DNA from: Methanobacteriota archaeon
GTDB lineage: Archaea > Thermoplasmatota > Poseidoniia > Poseidoniales > Thalassarchaeaceae
DNA: 64,000 nt
Direction of reading: 5' to 3'
Assembly: GCA_014239955.1 (NCBI GenBank)
Contig: JAAZXW010000004.1
Location: 42,819 to 106,818 of the forward strand
The position numbers and the translations under genes are program-made. Below are positions 34,762 to 44,297 of this stretch, piece after piece. Within the stretch, counting starts at the first letter, position 1, and each line of letters opens with the position of its first letter. Below the pieces are notes generated by a model, which did no database searches, was not told where the DNA came from, and was given only the letters and a program-made list of their open reading frames with translations.

Positions 34762-34772
34762 CCTTAAATAAG
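34762..34772 (+). promoter_or_regulatory. TATA-box-like element of the TFB gene
   Basis: CCTTAAATAAG lies in an unusually AT-rich stretch (34738-34800) between the divergent aconitase-family gene and tfb. A start of transcription about 25 bases downstream would leave a short leader carrying the strong purine-rich site GGGGGGTGAGG just before ATG 34823. Mirror-image AT-rich sequence at 34743-34757 could serve the divergent gene. Confidence 0.45.
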
Positions 34773-34822
34773 ATGTCTTTTGCGAATTTAATACCTTTTT
34801 ACCGAAAGGGGGGTGAGGATGT

Positions 34823-35746
34823 ATGTCATATCTTGTTGAAGATACCGTGAAGTGCGATGAATGTGGAAGCCGACAATTGAAGAAGGATGAATCCAGAGGA
34901 GAAGTAGTCTGTGAAGACTGCGGTCTCGTTCTGGAGGACAAGGTGATTGACCAGGGTGCTGAGTGGCGAGTCTTCAGTCCTGAGCAAGGAGACCAGCGCG
35001 CAAGAACCGGTGCACCCATGACTGTGATGCTCCACGATAAGGGGCTTTCCACGGATATTGACTGGCAGAACAAGGACTACTCTGGAAAGTCGATATCTAG
35101 CAGGTACAGGAGTCAGTTCTACAGGATGAGGAAATGGCAGAAAAGATCACGAGTCAGTAATGCCACCGAGCGAAACAAGGCAATGGCCCTAGCCGAACTC
35201 GACAGAATGGCTAGTCGATTGGAACTCCCAAAGACGATCAGAGAGACCGCGGCTGTAACCTATGGGAAAGCAGTCGATGCCAGACTGATTCGCGGTAGAT
35301 CCATCGAGGGAGTAGCAGCTGCAAGCCTATACGCTGCCTGCCGAATTTGCGAGAACCCCAGAACTCTCGATGAGATTGGAGAGGCTAGTAGGACAGGACG
35401 AAAGGAGATTGGCCGCACATATCGTTTCATGGTCAGAGAACTCAGGATGAAGATTCCACCCACCAAGCCCGAGGACTACATACCTCGATTCTGCTCTGGT
35501 CTTGATCTGGACGCAGAGGTCCAATCCAAGGCATACGAGTTGATTGCCGCAGCCCAGGAGAAGGAACTGACAAGCGGACGCGGCCCAACAGGAATCGCTG
35601 CATCGATAATCTACATTGCAAGCGTTCTCTGTGGAAAGAGGAGAACCCAGCGTGAGGTTGCTGAGGTGGCTGGTGTCACTGAAGTAACTATCAGGAACAG
35701 ATACAAGGAACTGATTCAGAATCTAAACATAGAACTCGAGATATGA
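34823..35746 (+). CDS. tfb: Transcription initiation factor B (TFB)
   Basis: The 307-residue protein is the archaeal TFIIB, which bridges TBP-DNA and RNA polymerase. The zinc ribbon uses Cys11, Cys14, Cys30 and Cys33. The B-reader/linker includes [17 protein letters not shown]. Two cyclin folds follow, with [16 protein letters not shown] in the first and [16 protein letters not shown] in the second, and a helix-turn-helix near [17 protein letters not shown] competing ATG at 34819 is out of frame. It converges with the ribonucleotide reductase gene ten bases downstream. Confidence 0.97.
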   Translation: MSYLVEDTVKCDECGSRQLKKDESRGEVVCEDCGLVLEDKVIDQGAEWRVFSPEQGDQRARTGAPMTVMLHDKGLSTDIDWQNKDYSGKSISSRYRSQFYRMRKWQKRSRVSNATERNKAMALAELDRMASRLELPKTIRETAAVTYGKAVDARLIRGRSIEGVAAASLYAACRICENPRTLDEIGEASRTGRKEIGRTYRFMVRELRMKIPPTKPEDYIPRFCSGLDLDAEVQSKAYELIAAAQEKELTSGRGPTGIAASIIYIASVLCGKRRTQREVAEVAGVTEVTIRNRYKELIQNLNIELEI

Positions 35747-35755
35747 GTTCTAAGA

Positions 35756-38700
35756 TTACGAGCAACCAGTTGTCGACCCGCACTCGTTACACTTCAGGCA
35801 TGTTCCATTCCTGACCATCTGGCTGCCACCGCAGTCATCACAGATGTCTCCGGTGAAGCCTCTCTCCTTTGCAGCTTGCCTGGTTTTGGTCTCGGCATCA
35901 ATGATTGGCCCCACAACCGCCTCCAAGGTCATCTGAACCTCGCGCCTCTCCCCTTGGCTCCGGGCTAGTCCCTGCTCGGTCACCTCAGGTCTGCTAATCG
36001 AGAATGGATCCAAGTCTTCCTCCTCCAGAGGAACATGAGCAAGGTCGTCCCTACCGGCATACTCTATCGCAAGCTCGCGGAAGACCCAGTCGATAATGCT
36101 CGAGGACATCTTTACCCGGCCACTACCTCCCTCGATAATGCCGCTTGGCTCGAATTTAGTGAATGTGAATGACTTCACGAAAGCATCGATGGGCACCCCA
36201 TGTTGCAAACCTATCGACACCGCTATGGCGAACTGGGACAGCAGGGCCCTCCAAGCAGCACCTTCCTTGGATGTCAACAGGAAGATCTCACCGAGCTTCC
36301 CATCTTCGTACTCGCCAGTGATAAGCCGGACGCTGTGGCCCCCCACTCTGGCCTTGATGTTCGCACCTCTCTTCCTGTCTGGTAGAGTCCGCCTGGAGGC
36401 AATGTAGTTCTCAACCAAAGCTTTCGCCACCGGCATAGCAACGGGTTCCGGTAGTGGAAGGGCGCTGATGGCTTCTTCCACCATCTTCTCGACCACTGCC
36501 TCCTCCTCCTCAAGCTCCATCGAATCAACCAACTGACTCATCAATGGTTGTGATAGCTTGCTACCATCCCTGTAAACGGCACAGGCTTTGTTCATCGTTG
36601 CATGACTTAGATTGTATGCTTCTCGCACGTCCTCGATGGACGCATCAGAAGGCATGTTGATCGTCTTGGAAATGGCTCCTGAGATGAAGGGCTGGGCAGC
36701 GGCCATCATCTTAACATGAGCATCCCAAGCAATCGATCTCTTCCCGTATTTACCGCATGGAGTGGCACAGTCGAACACAGCGAGGTGTTCGTCCTTCAGA
36801 CCTGGGGCCCCTTCTATGGTGTTGTATCCAAAGATGCGATCGTTTGCTGCATCAATTTCCTGGCTAGTGAGGCCGATGAAACCAAGAGTATCGAAGAACG
36901 GGTCATCAACTTGGCTCTTTGACATACCGAGCTTTTCAATGCAGAATTCCTCACCCAGGATGGAAGACGCGAAAGCAGATCGCAAGTCGAAGACATCTGC
37001 TAACTTCCCCTCGATAGAGGCAAGCAGTCCCTCATCGAATCCAGCACCCTTCAATCTCTCCAGAGGCAGGCTCGGGCAGCCACTCAGCCTCTTCGTACCC
37101 ATGATGTACTCCTCTATCGAAATGCAGTCGCTTTCGGAGTATCCCAGCCTGCTAAGTGCATTGGGGACCCCGTGGTTGATGATTCTCAGAGAACCCCCTC
37201 CTGCGAGTGTTTTGTACTGTACAAGAGAGAACTGGGGCTCCACGCCCGTGGTATCAGCCCCCATGACCAGTCCTATTGTTCCGGTAGGCGCTATTACGGT
37301 GGTCTGAGCGTTCCTGAATCCGTGCTCCTCCCCCTCCATCAGAGCCCTGTCCCAGCAACTTCTTGCAGCATCTAGGAGGTCCTTGGGGCATTTCTTCGAG
37401 TTGATTCCCATCGGGGGGACTGTCAGTCCTTCGTACTCTGGGGACGGGGCGTCATACGCAGCCCTCCTGTGGTTTCGCATCACGCGGAGCATGTCGTCCG
37501 CATTCCTCTCGTAGTCGGGGAATGGGCCCAGAATAGATGCCATCTCAGCGCTAGTGGCATAGCTCTCACCACACATTATCGAGGTAATCGCGCCGCATAT
37601 CGCGTAGGCCCGCTCGTCGTCGTACGGTATTCCCATGTGCATCAGAAGCGAGCCGATGTTGCAGTAGCCAAGTCCCAGGGTCCTGTAGTCGTAAGACCCC
37701 TTTGCAATCGACTCGGATGGGAATTGTGCCATCAGGACGCTGATCTCAAGCGTCGTGGTCCAGAGTCTTACACTGTGCCTGAAGTCCTCGACGTGGAACT
37801 TATGCGTGTCAAGGTCGTAGTAGTGTAGAAGGTTAATGCTCGCTAGATTGCACGCTGTGTCATCCAGGAACATGTACTCTGAACATGGGTTGGATCCGTT
37901 GATCTTCCCTGCTTCCGGGCATGTGTGCCACTCGTTGATAGTGGTGTCGAATTGTACTCCCGGATCAGCACAGGCCCATGCGGTATACGCGACCCTGTCC
38001 CACAGAGCGCCCGCGTCCATGGTCTTGCAGGGGATGGGATCTCTGCCCGCCTCTGCAGCGGCCTCCCTCTCCGTTCTGAAGTAGAGGTGCCACTCGCCTC
38101 CCGACTTGACCGCATCCATGAATGAGTTTGGAACCCTCACCGAGTTGTTGCTGTTCTGCCCGGATACAGTAGCATAGGCCTCGCCCTGCCAGTCTGTGTC
38201 TAGCATTTCGAATTCCAAACCCTTCCAGCCTTGCTTGGCTAGATCGAGTATTCTCTGAATATGGGCCTGTGGGACGCTGTCGTTAATCGCACGAACCATG
38301 GCTTTCCTCAGATCTAGATTTGTTTTCTGGCTGAATCGACCCTCGTCATCCTCAAAGGACCAAATAGACCCCATTATCGAATCTGCATGTTTTTGCAGGA
38401 TCGAACTACCAATAACTAGGGCAGAGACCTTCTCCTCTTCCGAGGGCTTCCAATCGATGTACTCCTCGATATCCGGGTGATCTAGGTCCAAGGTGACCAT
38501 CTTTGCAGCCCTCCGAGTAGTACCTCCGGATTTAATCGCTCCAGCAGCTCTGTCCCCAATCTTCAGGAACGAAAGAAGGCCACTCGAAGTCCCACCACCG
38601 GAGAGGGGCTCACCCGCTCCCCTGATGTTAGAGAAGTTTGACCCCGTTCCCGATCCGTACTTGAACAGCAGAGCCTCTCGGTTCCAAAGACCCATTATCG

Positions 38701-39391
38701 AATCTGTCCCACCAACGAGTGAATCCGAGACAGACTGGATGAAGCAAGCATGTGGCTGAGGGTGCTCATAGGCGCTGGTGGATAGCCCAACTTCCCCAGT
38801 ATCGGGATCGACGAAACTGTGACCCTGAGCGGGTCCTTCAATGCCATAGGCCCAGTGAAGTCCTGTGTTGAACCACTGGGGGCTGTTTGGTGCTGATCGC
38901 TGACTAGCAATCAGGTAGCACATCTCATCGAAGTACGCACGGGCATCAGCCTCACTAGCGAAGTAGTCGTACTTCCAGCCCCAGTAGGTCCAGGTCCCTG
39001 CGAGTCTACGGAAGAGTTGCCTTCCATCAGTCTCACCACCCATTCTCTCGGCAGCATTCATTGATTGAAGCCGCTCGTGGTCTGGCTCACTTCGCTGTAG
39101 CCAGATGGGAATTCCGTCCTCGGGAACGCTTCGAAGGTGCTTCGGAACGCCTGCCTTGCGCAGGTACTTCTGAGCACAGACCTTCCCCGGGACTCCCGTG
39201 AATCCTGAGGGCAACTTCACCCCCTCAATTGAGTCGGCCATGGATCCATCAGGATTCCTGATCTCTACATCCATGTCAATCCAATCGAAGGATTCGAACG
39301 GGTCTTGTCCTGCAGAGGTGAACCTGCGCTCTACAACCAACCCACTCTCAACGTCAGCCTCATCCCCTGACGCCTTGATTTTCGTCTGCAT
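35756..39391 (-). CDS. nrdJ: Adenosylcobalamin-dependent (class II) ribonucleotide reductase
   Basis: The 1211-residue enzyme reduces ribonucleotides to deoxyribonucleotides using adenosylcobalamin. N-terminal SPQWFNTGLHWAYGI and PHACFIQSV and the active-site segment NPCSEYMFLDDTACNLASI are typical. APTGTIGLVMGADTTGVEP follows in the barrel. The C-terminal region has a TSCPD-type domain (KLGEIFLLTSKEGAAWRALL) and ends in a zinc ribbon, CDDCGGSQMVRNGTCLKCNE. Start ATG 39391 has a GGAGGTAG site upstream. PduO, which makes the cofactor, is encoded 5 kb away. Confidence 0.96.
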   Translation of the reverse strand: MQTKIKASGDEADVESGLVVERRFTSAGQDPFESFDWIDMDVEIRNPDGSMADSIEGVKLPSGFTGVPGKVCAQKYLRKAGVPKHLRSVPEDGIPIWLQRSEPDHERLQSMNAAERMGGETDGRQLFRRLAGTWTYWGWKYDYFASEADARAYFDEMCYLIASQRSAPNSPQWFNTGLHWAYGIEGPAQGHSFVDPDTGEVGLSTSAYEHPQPHACFIQSVSDSLVGGTDSIMGLWNREALLFKYGSGTGSNFSNIRGAGEPLSGGGTSSGLLSFLKIGDRAAGAIKSGGTTRRAAKMVTLDLDHPDIEEYIDWKPSEEEKVSALVIGSSILQKHADSIMGSIWSFEDDEGRFSQKTNLDLRKAMVRAINDSVPQAHIQRILDLAKQGWKGLEFEMLDTDWQGEAYATVSGQNSNNSVRVPNSFMDAVKSGGEWHLYFRTEREAAAEAGRDPIPCKTMDAGALWDRVAYTAWACADPGVQFDTTINEWHTCPEAGKINGSNPCSEYMFLDDTACNLASINLLHYYDLDTHKFHVEDFRHSVRLWTTTLEISVLMAQFPSESIAKGSYDYRTLGLGYCNIGSLLMHMGIPYDDERAYAICGAITSIMCGESYATSAEMASILGPFPDYERNADDMLRVMRNHRRAAYDAPSPEYEGLTVPPMGINSKKCPKDLLDAARSCWDRALMEGEEHGFRNAQTTVIAPTGTIGLVMGADTTGVEPQFSLVQYKTLAGGGSLRIINHGVPNALSRLGYSESDCISIEEYIMGTKRLSGCPSLPLERLKGAGFDEGLLASIEGKLADVFDLRSAFASSILGEEFCIEKLGMSKSQVDDPFFDTLGFIGLTSQEIDAANDRIFGYNTIEGAPGLKDEHLAVFDCATPCGKYGKRSIAWDAHVKMMAAAQPFISGAISKTINMPSDASIEDVREAYNLSHATMNKACAVYRDGSKLSQPLMSQLVDSMELEEEEAVVEKMVEEAISALPLPEPVAMPVAKALVENYIASRRTLPDRKRGANIKARVGGHSVRLITGEYEDGKLGEIFLLTSKEGAAWRALLSQFAIAVSIGLQHGVPIDAFVKSFTFTKFEPSGIIEGGSGRVKMSSSIIDWVFRELAIEYAGRDDLAHVPLEEEDLDPFSISRPEVTEQGLARSQGERREVQMTLEAVVGPIIDAETKTRQAAKERGFTGDICDDCGGSQMVRNGTCLKCNECGSTTGCS

Positions 39392-39541
39392 TCTTTACTA
39401 CCTCCCGTATTATACCAGTCGGGATTGGTCCCGTCTGTGCAAGGGAGTTGCGATTCTGAATGGGGGGTGTTTAATGCTTAGGATTGAAGTCACTATTCGA
39501 ATGAGTATTTTGACGAAAAATGTGACAGTCCCATTTTTCCC

Positions 39542-39578
39542 GAAATCCTAATTATTTCGTCCTATAAATTAGGATTTC
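39542..39578. repeat. Perfect 12-base inverted repeat at the 3' end of the OsmC-like gene
   Basis: GAAATCCTAATT (39542-39553) and AATTAGGATTTC (39567-39578) are perfect reverse complements with a 13-base spacer. The right arm overlaps the OsmC-like stop codon. It could be a terminator hairpin (no T-run follows on the minus strand), or a binding site upstream of the ribonucleotide reductase gene, whose start is about 150 bases away. Confidence 0.7.
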
Positions 39579-40003
39579 ATTTCTAGAGACCACTCAAGGC
39601 TAGCCCCAGATCGAGTAATCATTATGCCAACGCTGCAGTGCTTATCGTGACTGCTTTCAATTAGGCGCTTGACCAGAGTTTCTGGAATATCCCCCTTCAC
39701 AATGTATCGCATTCTTACCGACGTGAATACTTTGGGCGTTTGATCCGCCCTATCCGCTTCGATTTCTATCTTGATGAATTCCACATTTTCCTTTCTATGC
39801 TTTAGCCCATCTATGACGTCTATTAGAGAGCAGGCGGCGTGTCCGTGTAGAACCATTTCCATGGGGCTCGGAGAATCTGAACCATAAATTCCGAAACTCT
39901 TCCCCCTGCCCGTGGTTCCGATATAACCAGCAGCTTCAGTCCAAACCACTTCTCCGTCCATGCCCTCTCGACCCAACTCGTCCCCTTGAAGGGTTGGCTT
40001 CAT
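39569..40003 (-). CDS. OsmC-family protein
   Basis: The 144-residue protein has the OsmC/Ohr pattern: [17 protein letters not shown] with the first cysteine and [13 protein letters not shown] with the second. These redox cysteines reduce organic hydroperoxides in OsmC and Ohr. SPMEM rather than GSPEEL-type wording suggests the YhfA-like subgroup. The start could be ATG 40003 or ATG 39961, which aligns better with the family N-terminus. It is divergent from isocitrate dehydrogenase with under 80 bases between starts. Confidence 0.88.
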   Translation of the reverse strand: MKPTLQGDELGREGMDGEVVWTEAAGYIGTTGRGKSFGIYGSDSPSPMEMVLHGHAACSLIDVIDGLKHRKENVEFIKIEIEADRADQTPKVFTSVRMRYIVKGDIPETLVKRLIESSHDKHCSVGIMITRSGASLEWSLEMKS

Positions 40004-40027
40004 CTATGCCTCTCCGGTCGGAGTGTG

Positions 40028-41266
40028 ATGAGGGGCATGTCAGACAGCGACCGCATTTCTATCTCCGACGGACAATTGACAGTCCCAAGCAACCCCGAGA
40101 TACACTACATCGAGGGTGATGGGATAGGCATAGACATCACTCCAGTAATGATTAATGTGGTCGATAGCGCCGTCGAAAAAGCCTATGGAAGCGAAAGAAG
40201 AATACATTGGTCCGAGGTGCTAGCCGGCCAGAAAGCATTTGATTCGACTGGCGAGTGGCTACCAGAGGAAACCAAGCAATCAATGAGCGACGGGCTCGTC
40301 TCGATTAAAGGACCCCTGACAACACCAGTGGGAGGCGGAATTAGAAGCCTTAACGTTGCATTGAGACAGCAATTGGATCTTTTCGCGTGTGTTAGACCTG
40401 TTCGATGGTTCGATGGCACCCCTAGCCCGGTCAAGGATCCGGGTGCCGTGGACATGATTATTTTCAGAGAAAATAGTGAAGACGTATATGCGGGAATAGA
40501 ATGGGAGGCGGGAAGCGACGACGTGCGGAAGGTAATCGAATTCCTTCAGAATGAGATGGGAGTCGATAAAATCCGGTTCCCCGATACCGCCGGTTTGGGA
40601 ATCAAACCAATCAGCAAAGAGGGAACCGTTAGAATTGTGAGGGCAGCGATAAAGTACGCCATAGACAATGACAAGGATTCGGTCACTCTTGTTCACAAGG
40701 GCAACATAATGAAATTTACAGAAGGAGGATTCAGAGACTGGGGATACATGTTGGCAAAGGAGGAGTTCGGAGCAACCGAGCTCGATGGCGGGCCATGGTG
40801 CACGTTCGACAACCCCAACACTGGAACCAAGATCACTGTCAAGGATGTGATAGCAGACGCAATGCTTCAGCAGATTCTAACTCGGCCAAGGGAATATGGG
40901 GTACTCGCTACAATGAACCTCAATGGTGACTACATCTCAGATGCACTAGCGGCACAGGTCGGAGGCATAGGCATTGCACCAGGCGCCAATATCAACTACG
41001 ATACAGGCATCGCAATCTTCGAGGCAACCCATGGGACTGCACCCAAGTACGCAGGCCAGGACAAGGTCAACCCCGGAAGCCTAATACTATCAGCAGAGAT
41101 GATGCTTAGGCACATGGGGTGGACAGAAGCGGCAGACCTTATTGTCAAGGGGATGGAAGGGGCGATTGCCGCTAAGACAGTAACCTACGACTTCGAGAGG
41201 CTGATGGATGAAGCGACTCTTCTTTCGTGCTCAGATTTCGGAAACGCAGTAGTCTCCCACATGTAG
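40028..41266 (+). CDS. icd: NADP-dependent isocitrate dehydrogenase, bacterial type
   Basis: The roughly 412-residue enzyme oxidises isocitrate to 2-oxoglutarate in the citric acid cycle. Long stretches match the E. coli enzyme as I remember it: [34 protein letters not shown] (with the serine that E. coli AceK phosphorylates), [29 protein letters not shown] and [16 protein letters not shown]. Such closeness suggests acquisition from bacteria. ATG 40028 and ATG 40037 are both possible starts. The methyltransferase gene follows ten bases later. Confidence 0.96.
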   Translation: MRGMSDSDRISISDGQLTVPSNPEIHYIEGDGIGIDITPVMINVVDSAVEKAYGSERRIHWSEVLAGQKAFDSTGEWLPEETKQSMSDGLVSIKGPLTTPVGGGIRSLNVALRQQLDLFACVRPVRWFDGTPSPVKDPGAVDMIIFRENSEDVYAGIEWEAGSDDVRKVIEFLQNEMGVDKIRFPDTAGLGIKPISKEGTVRIVRAAIKYAIDNDKDSVTLVHKGNIMKFTEGGFRDWGYMLAKEEFGATELDGGPWCTFDNPNTGTKITVKDVIADAMLQQILTRPREYGVLATMNLNGDYISDALAAQVGGIGIAPGANINYDTGIAIFEATHGTAPKYAGQDKVNPGSLILSAEMMLRHMGWTEAADLIVKGMEGAIAAKTVTYDFERLMDEATLLSCSDFGNAVVSHM

Positions 41267-41276
41267 GTCTGGTAAA

Positions 41277-41933
41277 ATGGACGAAGTCCGTGAAAGAATG
41301 CTTGAAATGATAGACGAAGCAGAATCCTCCGGCCAACCTATGTCGTGGTTCGAGGACCTTTACCGGCACTCGAACAGGGACAGAGGGCAGATTCCGTGGG
41401 ACTGGGAGGGACCACACCCCTTCTTGATAGAGTGGTCAAACGAGAACGAGGCCCTTGGAAGAAGAGTCCTAGTCGTCGGCTCGGGATTGGGTGAGGACGC
41501 CTCTTTCCTATGGAAAAGAGGCTGGAAAGTCACCGCTTTCGACATCTCTGAGGAAGCAGTAGAATGGGCCCGGCATTTACACCAAGAGACTGATATTGAT
41601 TGGATGGTCGGTGACTTGCTGAGTCCTGAACCGGGGTGGATCTGCAAATACGACTTGGTGGTGGAGGTGCATATCCTGCAAGCAATCCCCGAAGAGTTCA
41701 GGAAAAGAGCATACCCAAACCTAGCATCAATGCTCGCAAGGGGGGGGACTCTGATATGCATAGGGAAACTAGCGGATGAATCGAACATAGGGGATAGCGG
41801 ACCACCATGGCCACTGACTTGGGATTTTATCAATCAAGCCGATGAATGGCTGGAAGAAGTCGAGAAACACTCTGCAATCATCCCTGAGAAGGAAGGTGAA
41901 AGATATCGAGCAGTCTGGAAAAGGGCAGGATAA
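41277..41933 (+). CDS. SAM-dependent methyltransferase
   Basis: The 218-residue class I methyltransferase has motif I VLVVGSGLGEDASFL, an acidic residue after strand two (VTAFDISEEAVEWA), WMVGDLLSP and YDLVVEVHILQAIP. The N-terminal WFEDLYRHSNRDRGQIPWDW segment resembles thiol/thiopurine or tellurite-type methyltransferases. Substrate unknown. It lies ten bases after icd and ends next to the AT-rich island. Confidence 0.85.
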   Translation: MDEVRERMLEMIDEAESSGQPMSWFEDLYRHSNRDRGQIPWDWEGPHPFLIEWSNENEALGRRVLVVGSGLGEDASFLWKRGWKVTAFDISEEAVEWARHLHQETDIDWMVGDLLSPEPGWICKYDLVVEVHILQAIPEEFRKRAYPNLASMLARGGTLICIGKLADESNIGDSGPPWPLTWDFINQADEWLEEVEKHSAIIPEKEGERYRAVWKRAG

Positions 41934-41973
41934 ACCCTCAACCGCCGCATTGGAGTGTGATGATGCGCCATTA

Positions 41974-42756
41974 TCAGAATGATGTTAGAGTGGGAGATAT
42001 GGTAAATTCTAAATTTCCAGCACGATCCTTTAGTCTCCATGATGTATAAATCGGGATTACGGCTGCTGTCAATATCCATACAAAGCTCAAAATTTCATTC
42101 AGAAACATAATGTTGTCATTCTCGATTATTTGCGGATGAAATATTGCTGAAATCTGGAATGAGATTTTGAATGCGCTTGCTGCAATATGGATACCGGTAA
42201 TAATTTTTGATTGGAACTGTTCTTTTTCTGTTAATTCAGTTACAAATTGGTAATAAATGTAATTTTTAGCGCTCAAAATTGATAATCCAAGAATTAAGAA
42301 TGTGAAAGGGAGTGTGTGGATTGCTACGTTTTCTTCGGGCGTTATTGCAAATATTGTACTAAATACAGTAAATGAAAATATTTCCATTACAGTACACATT
42401 GTATAAAATGCATATCGATTCTTTTCAATGTCATTAAGGATCTTTTCATGAAAGACACGTAACCAACAAGAAATGGAATAAGATGTCAAAAAAAGATAAT
42501 TTATGGCCCACAAAGAAGGTAAAAGATAGTTGCCAGGCGGATGATCAAAGAGGATGCAGATACTATTAGAACCAAATGTGTCAATCAATATATTGTCATG
42601 AAAATCAACATCAGAATGATGTTTTGTAAAATACCAACCAAAACCTACAATTGACCAAAAAAAGAGATAGGAATAGACTCTTAACAATTCTGGATTTATT
42701 GACCAAGTAACCTTTCCGTTTTCTAAATCAACGGTCTTACTTATTGCAAATTTCAT
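41974..42756 (-). CDS. Polytopic membrane protein in an AT-rich island
   Basis: The 260-residue protein is strongly hydrophobic, with about six membrane helices (for example YSYLFFWSIVGFGWYF, FTFLILGLSILSA, FVWILTAAVIPIYTSW). It is rich in Ile, Phe, Asn and Lys and in A/T-ending codons, unlike all neighbours, which prefer G/C-ending codons. The shift in base composition runs from about 41960 to 42790 and coincides with this gene. That points to recent acquisition. No family is recognised. It is followed at a distance of 36 bases by the DHH gene on the same strand. Confidence 0.72.
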   Translation of the reverse strand: MKFAISKTVDLENGKVTWSINPELLRVYSYLFFWSIVGFGWYFTKHHSDVDFHDNILIDTFGSNSICILFDHPPGNYLLPSLWAINYLFLTSYSISCWLRVFHEKILNDIEKNRYAFYTMCTVMEIFSFTVFSTIFAITPEENVAIHTLPFTFLILGLSILSAKNYIYYQFVTELTEKEQFQSKIITGIHIAASAFKISFQISAIFHPQIIENDNIMFLNEILSFVWILTAAVIPIYTSWRLKDRAGNLEFTISPTLTSF

Positions 42757-42791
42757 ATTAAGTCTCCAAAGGTTGTTGTATTTTTCTTCGA

Positions 42792-43781
42792 TTAACGCTC
42801 AGACCACATCTGAAGCCAGGCCTCAATGTTCCTGTCGATGTCATCGTTCGAGATTCCTCTATCTGCCACTTCTAGACCGTCGATTGGCTTTATCCGACAC
42901 CCGCAAGCATTTGCATGCCCCCCTCCGTCCGGATCGAAGCGGGTTGCTAACGCAGTCAAGTCGTATATCCCACCACTTCGATGAAGGAATGAATTGGTGT
43001 AGAATGATGCCGAGACGGGGTAATTGTCACCTTCGCCAAACGTTGCACCCAAATCACCATGAATCACCATGCAAGCATCACACTTGTCACCAGCCATGGC
43101 AGTAACTTGGTAGCCGTTCGACCGGATCCCCGTTCCATCCAACCTAACGATTGCCATCCTGTCCTCGACTAGCATGCTATCCCGAATTGCGTCAATGAGC
43201 ACCCCCATCTCTCTCCTTTTCTCAGAAATAACCCCTGATATTTCTGGATTGGATAATATGCTATCGACAGACGCCCCTTCTTGCAAATCCTCGAGGATCC
43301 TCATTGCTGTGCCCTCTCCCGCATCGATAACCCTGCTAAGCCACAAAACAGGAGTATCCGATAGATACTCATCTTGAGAAATCATCCCACTATCGAGCTT
43401 GTCTACCCATTCTAGAAGACCTTCAAGATCCGACAGATCAACCCGCTCTGAGAAAATCTCGTACGCAATCCGCGCTGCCGAGGGGCTGTCCCTCCAAATT
43501 ATCACCGCCCCCTCGTCCTCTCCATGTGGTTTGTTGGATTGGTGATGGTCAATACTCAGCCCACAACTAGGGTGCATTGGTAGGTCACAAACAGCAGTCC
43601 AACGGTCGATTATCCCATCGAACACCCCTGCTCTCAACTCTCCTGGATGCCCGAATATGACTTCTGCATCTGTCCACCAGCGTCGAAGTATAGCACCAGT
43701 TACAACCCCATCAAGATCGCCATCCGTGACAATACGCCTAATTTCCAAATCGAACGGGGACACTGTCATATCTACGGACAA
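42792..43781 (-). CDS. DHH-family phosphoesterase
   Basis: The 329-residue protein has the DHH superfamily motifs: VTDGDLDGVVTGA near the N-terminus, LSIDHHQSNKP (the DHH site) and a C-terminal DHHA1 domain with DGGGHANACGC. Family members include RecJ-like exonucleases, oligoribonucleases and cyclic-dinucleotide phosphodiesterases; the exact substrate cannot be told. No RNA-binding or CBS domain is fused. It is divergent from the Nudix gene, with about 80 bases between starts. Confidence 0.87.
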   Translation of the reverse strand: MSVDMTVSPFDLEIRRIVTDGDLDGVVTGAILRRWWTDAEVIFGHPGELRAGVFDGIIDRWTAVCDLPMHPSCGLSIDHHQSNKPHGEDEGAVIIWRDSPSAARIAYEIFSERVDLSDLEGLLEWVDKLDSGMISQDEYLSDTPVLWLSRVIDAGEGTAMRILEDLQEGASVDSILSNPEISGVISEKRREMGVLIDAIRDSMLVEDRMAIVRLDGTGIRSNGYQVTAMAGDKCDACMVIHGDLGATFGEGDNYPVSASFYTNSFLHRSGGIYDLTALATRFDPDGGGHANACGCRIKPIDGLEVADRGISNDDIDRNIEAWLQMWSER

Positions 43782-43862
43782 GCAATCACGTCAATGGTGG
43801 TTTCGGATTTCAGAAACATGTTCACGGAAGGTTTTCATCCCTCACCGAAGCACCCTGTCGCA

Positions 43863-44297
43863 ATGCAGAGCAAACCCGGACCCCTCGAGACCTCATGCGG
43901 CTTCATCTTGCTAAACTTCGACAGCATATTGCTGCTCCAGTATCCTCAGGGGCACTGGAGTTTCCCGAAGGGGCACGTAGAGAAGGCGGACTCCGACCAT
44001 CATTCAACTGCCCTTCGCGAACTCACCGAGGAGACTGGAATCTCAGAAGTCAGTATCGATAAATCATGGTCCGAAAAGACCGAGTATACATTTGTCAAGA
44101 GGGGCAGGGAAACCCCGAAGGAGGTCTACTGGTACCTAGCAGAGACGGATGAAATTGATGTGAAACTCTCTCATGAGCATTCTAACTACCTCTGGCTGCA
44201 GTTGGACGATGCCGAGGAACAAATTACATTCGAACAGGAGAAGGACCTTCTCCGTTCTGTCCGCAAACATCTCCGTTCAAGCGGGCGAAACCTATGA
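43863..44297 (+). CDS. Nudix hydrolase, Ap4A-hydrolase-like
   Basis: With ATG 43863 the product is 144 residues, the usual size; upstream in-frame ATGs at 43794 and 43821 would lengthen it. The core is SCGFILLNFDSILLLQ, then QGHWSFPKGHVEKAD and ALRELTEETGI, the Nudix box with the catalytic RExxEE. There is one extra residue between the GHVE part and the RELTEE part. The WSFPKGHVE wording is typical of diadenosine tetraphosphate (Ap4A) hydrolases. It overlaps the convergent PduO gene by six bases. Confidence 0.87.
   Translation: MQSKPGPLETSCGFILLNFDSILLLQYPQGHWSFPKGHVEKADSDHHSTALRELTEETGISEVSIDKSWSEKTEYTFVKRGRETPKEVYWYLAETDEIDVKLSHEHSNYLWLQLDDAEEQITFEQEKDLLRSVRKHLRSSGRNL

Noticed and set aside
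34743..34800. AT-rich stretch upstream of tfb as a replication origin
   Set aside because: It is only about 60 bases long, with no repeated origin-box elements and no Cdc6/Orc1 gene nearby; a promoter explains it better.
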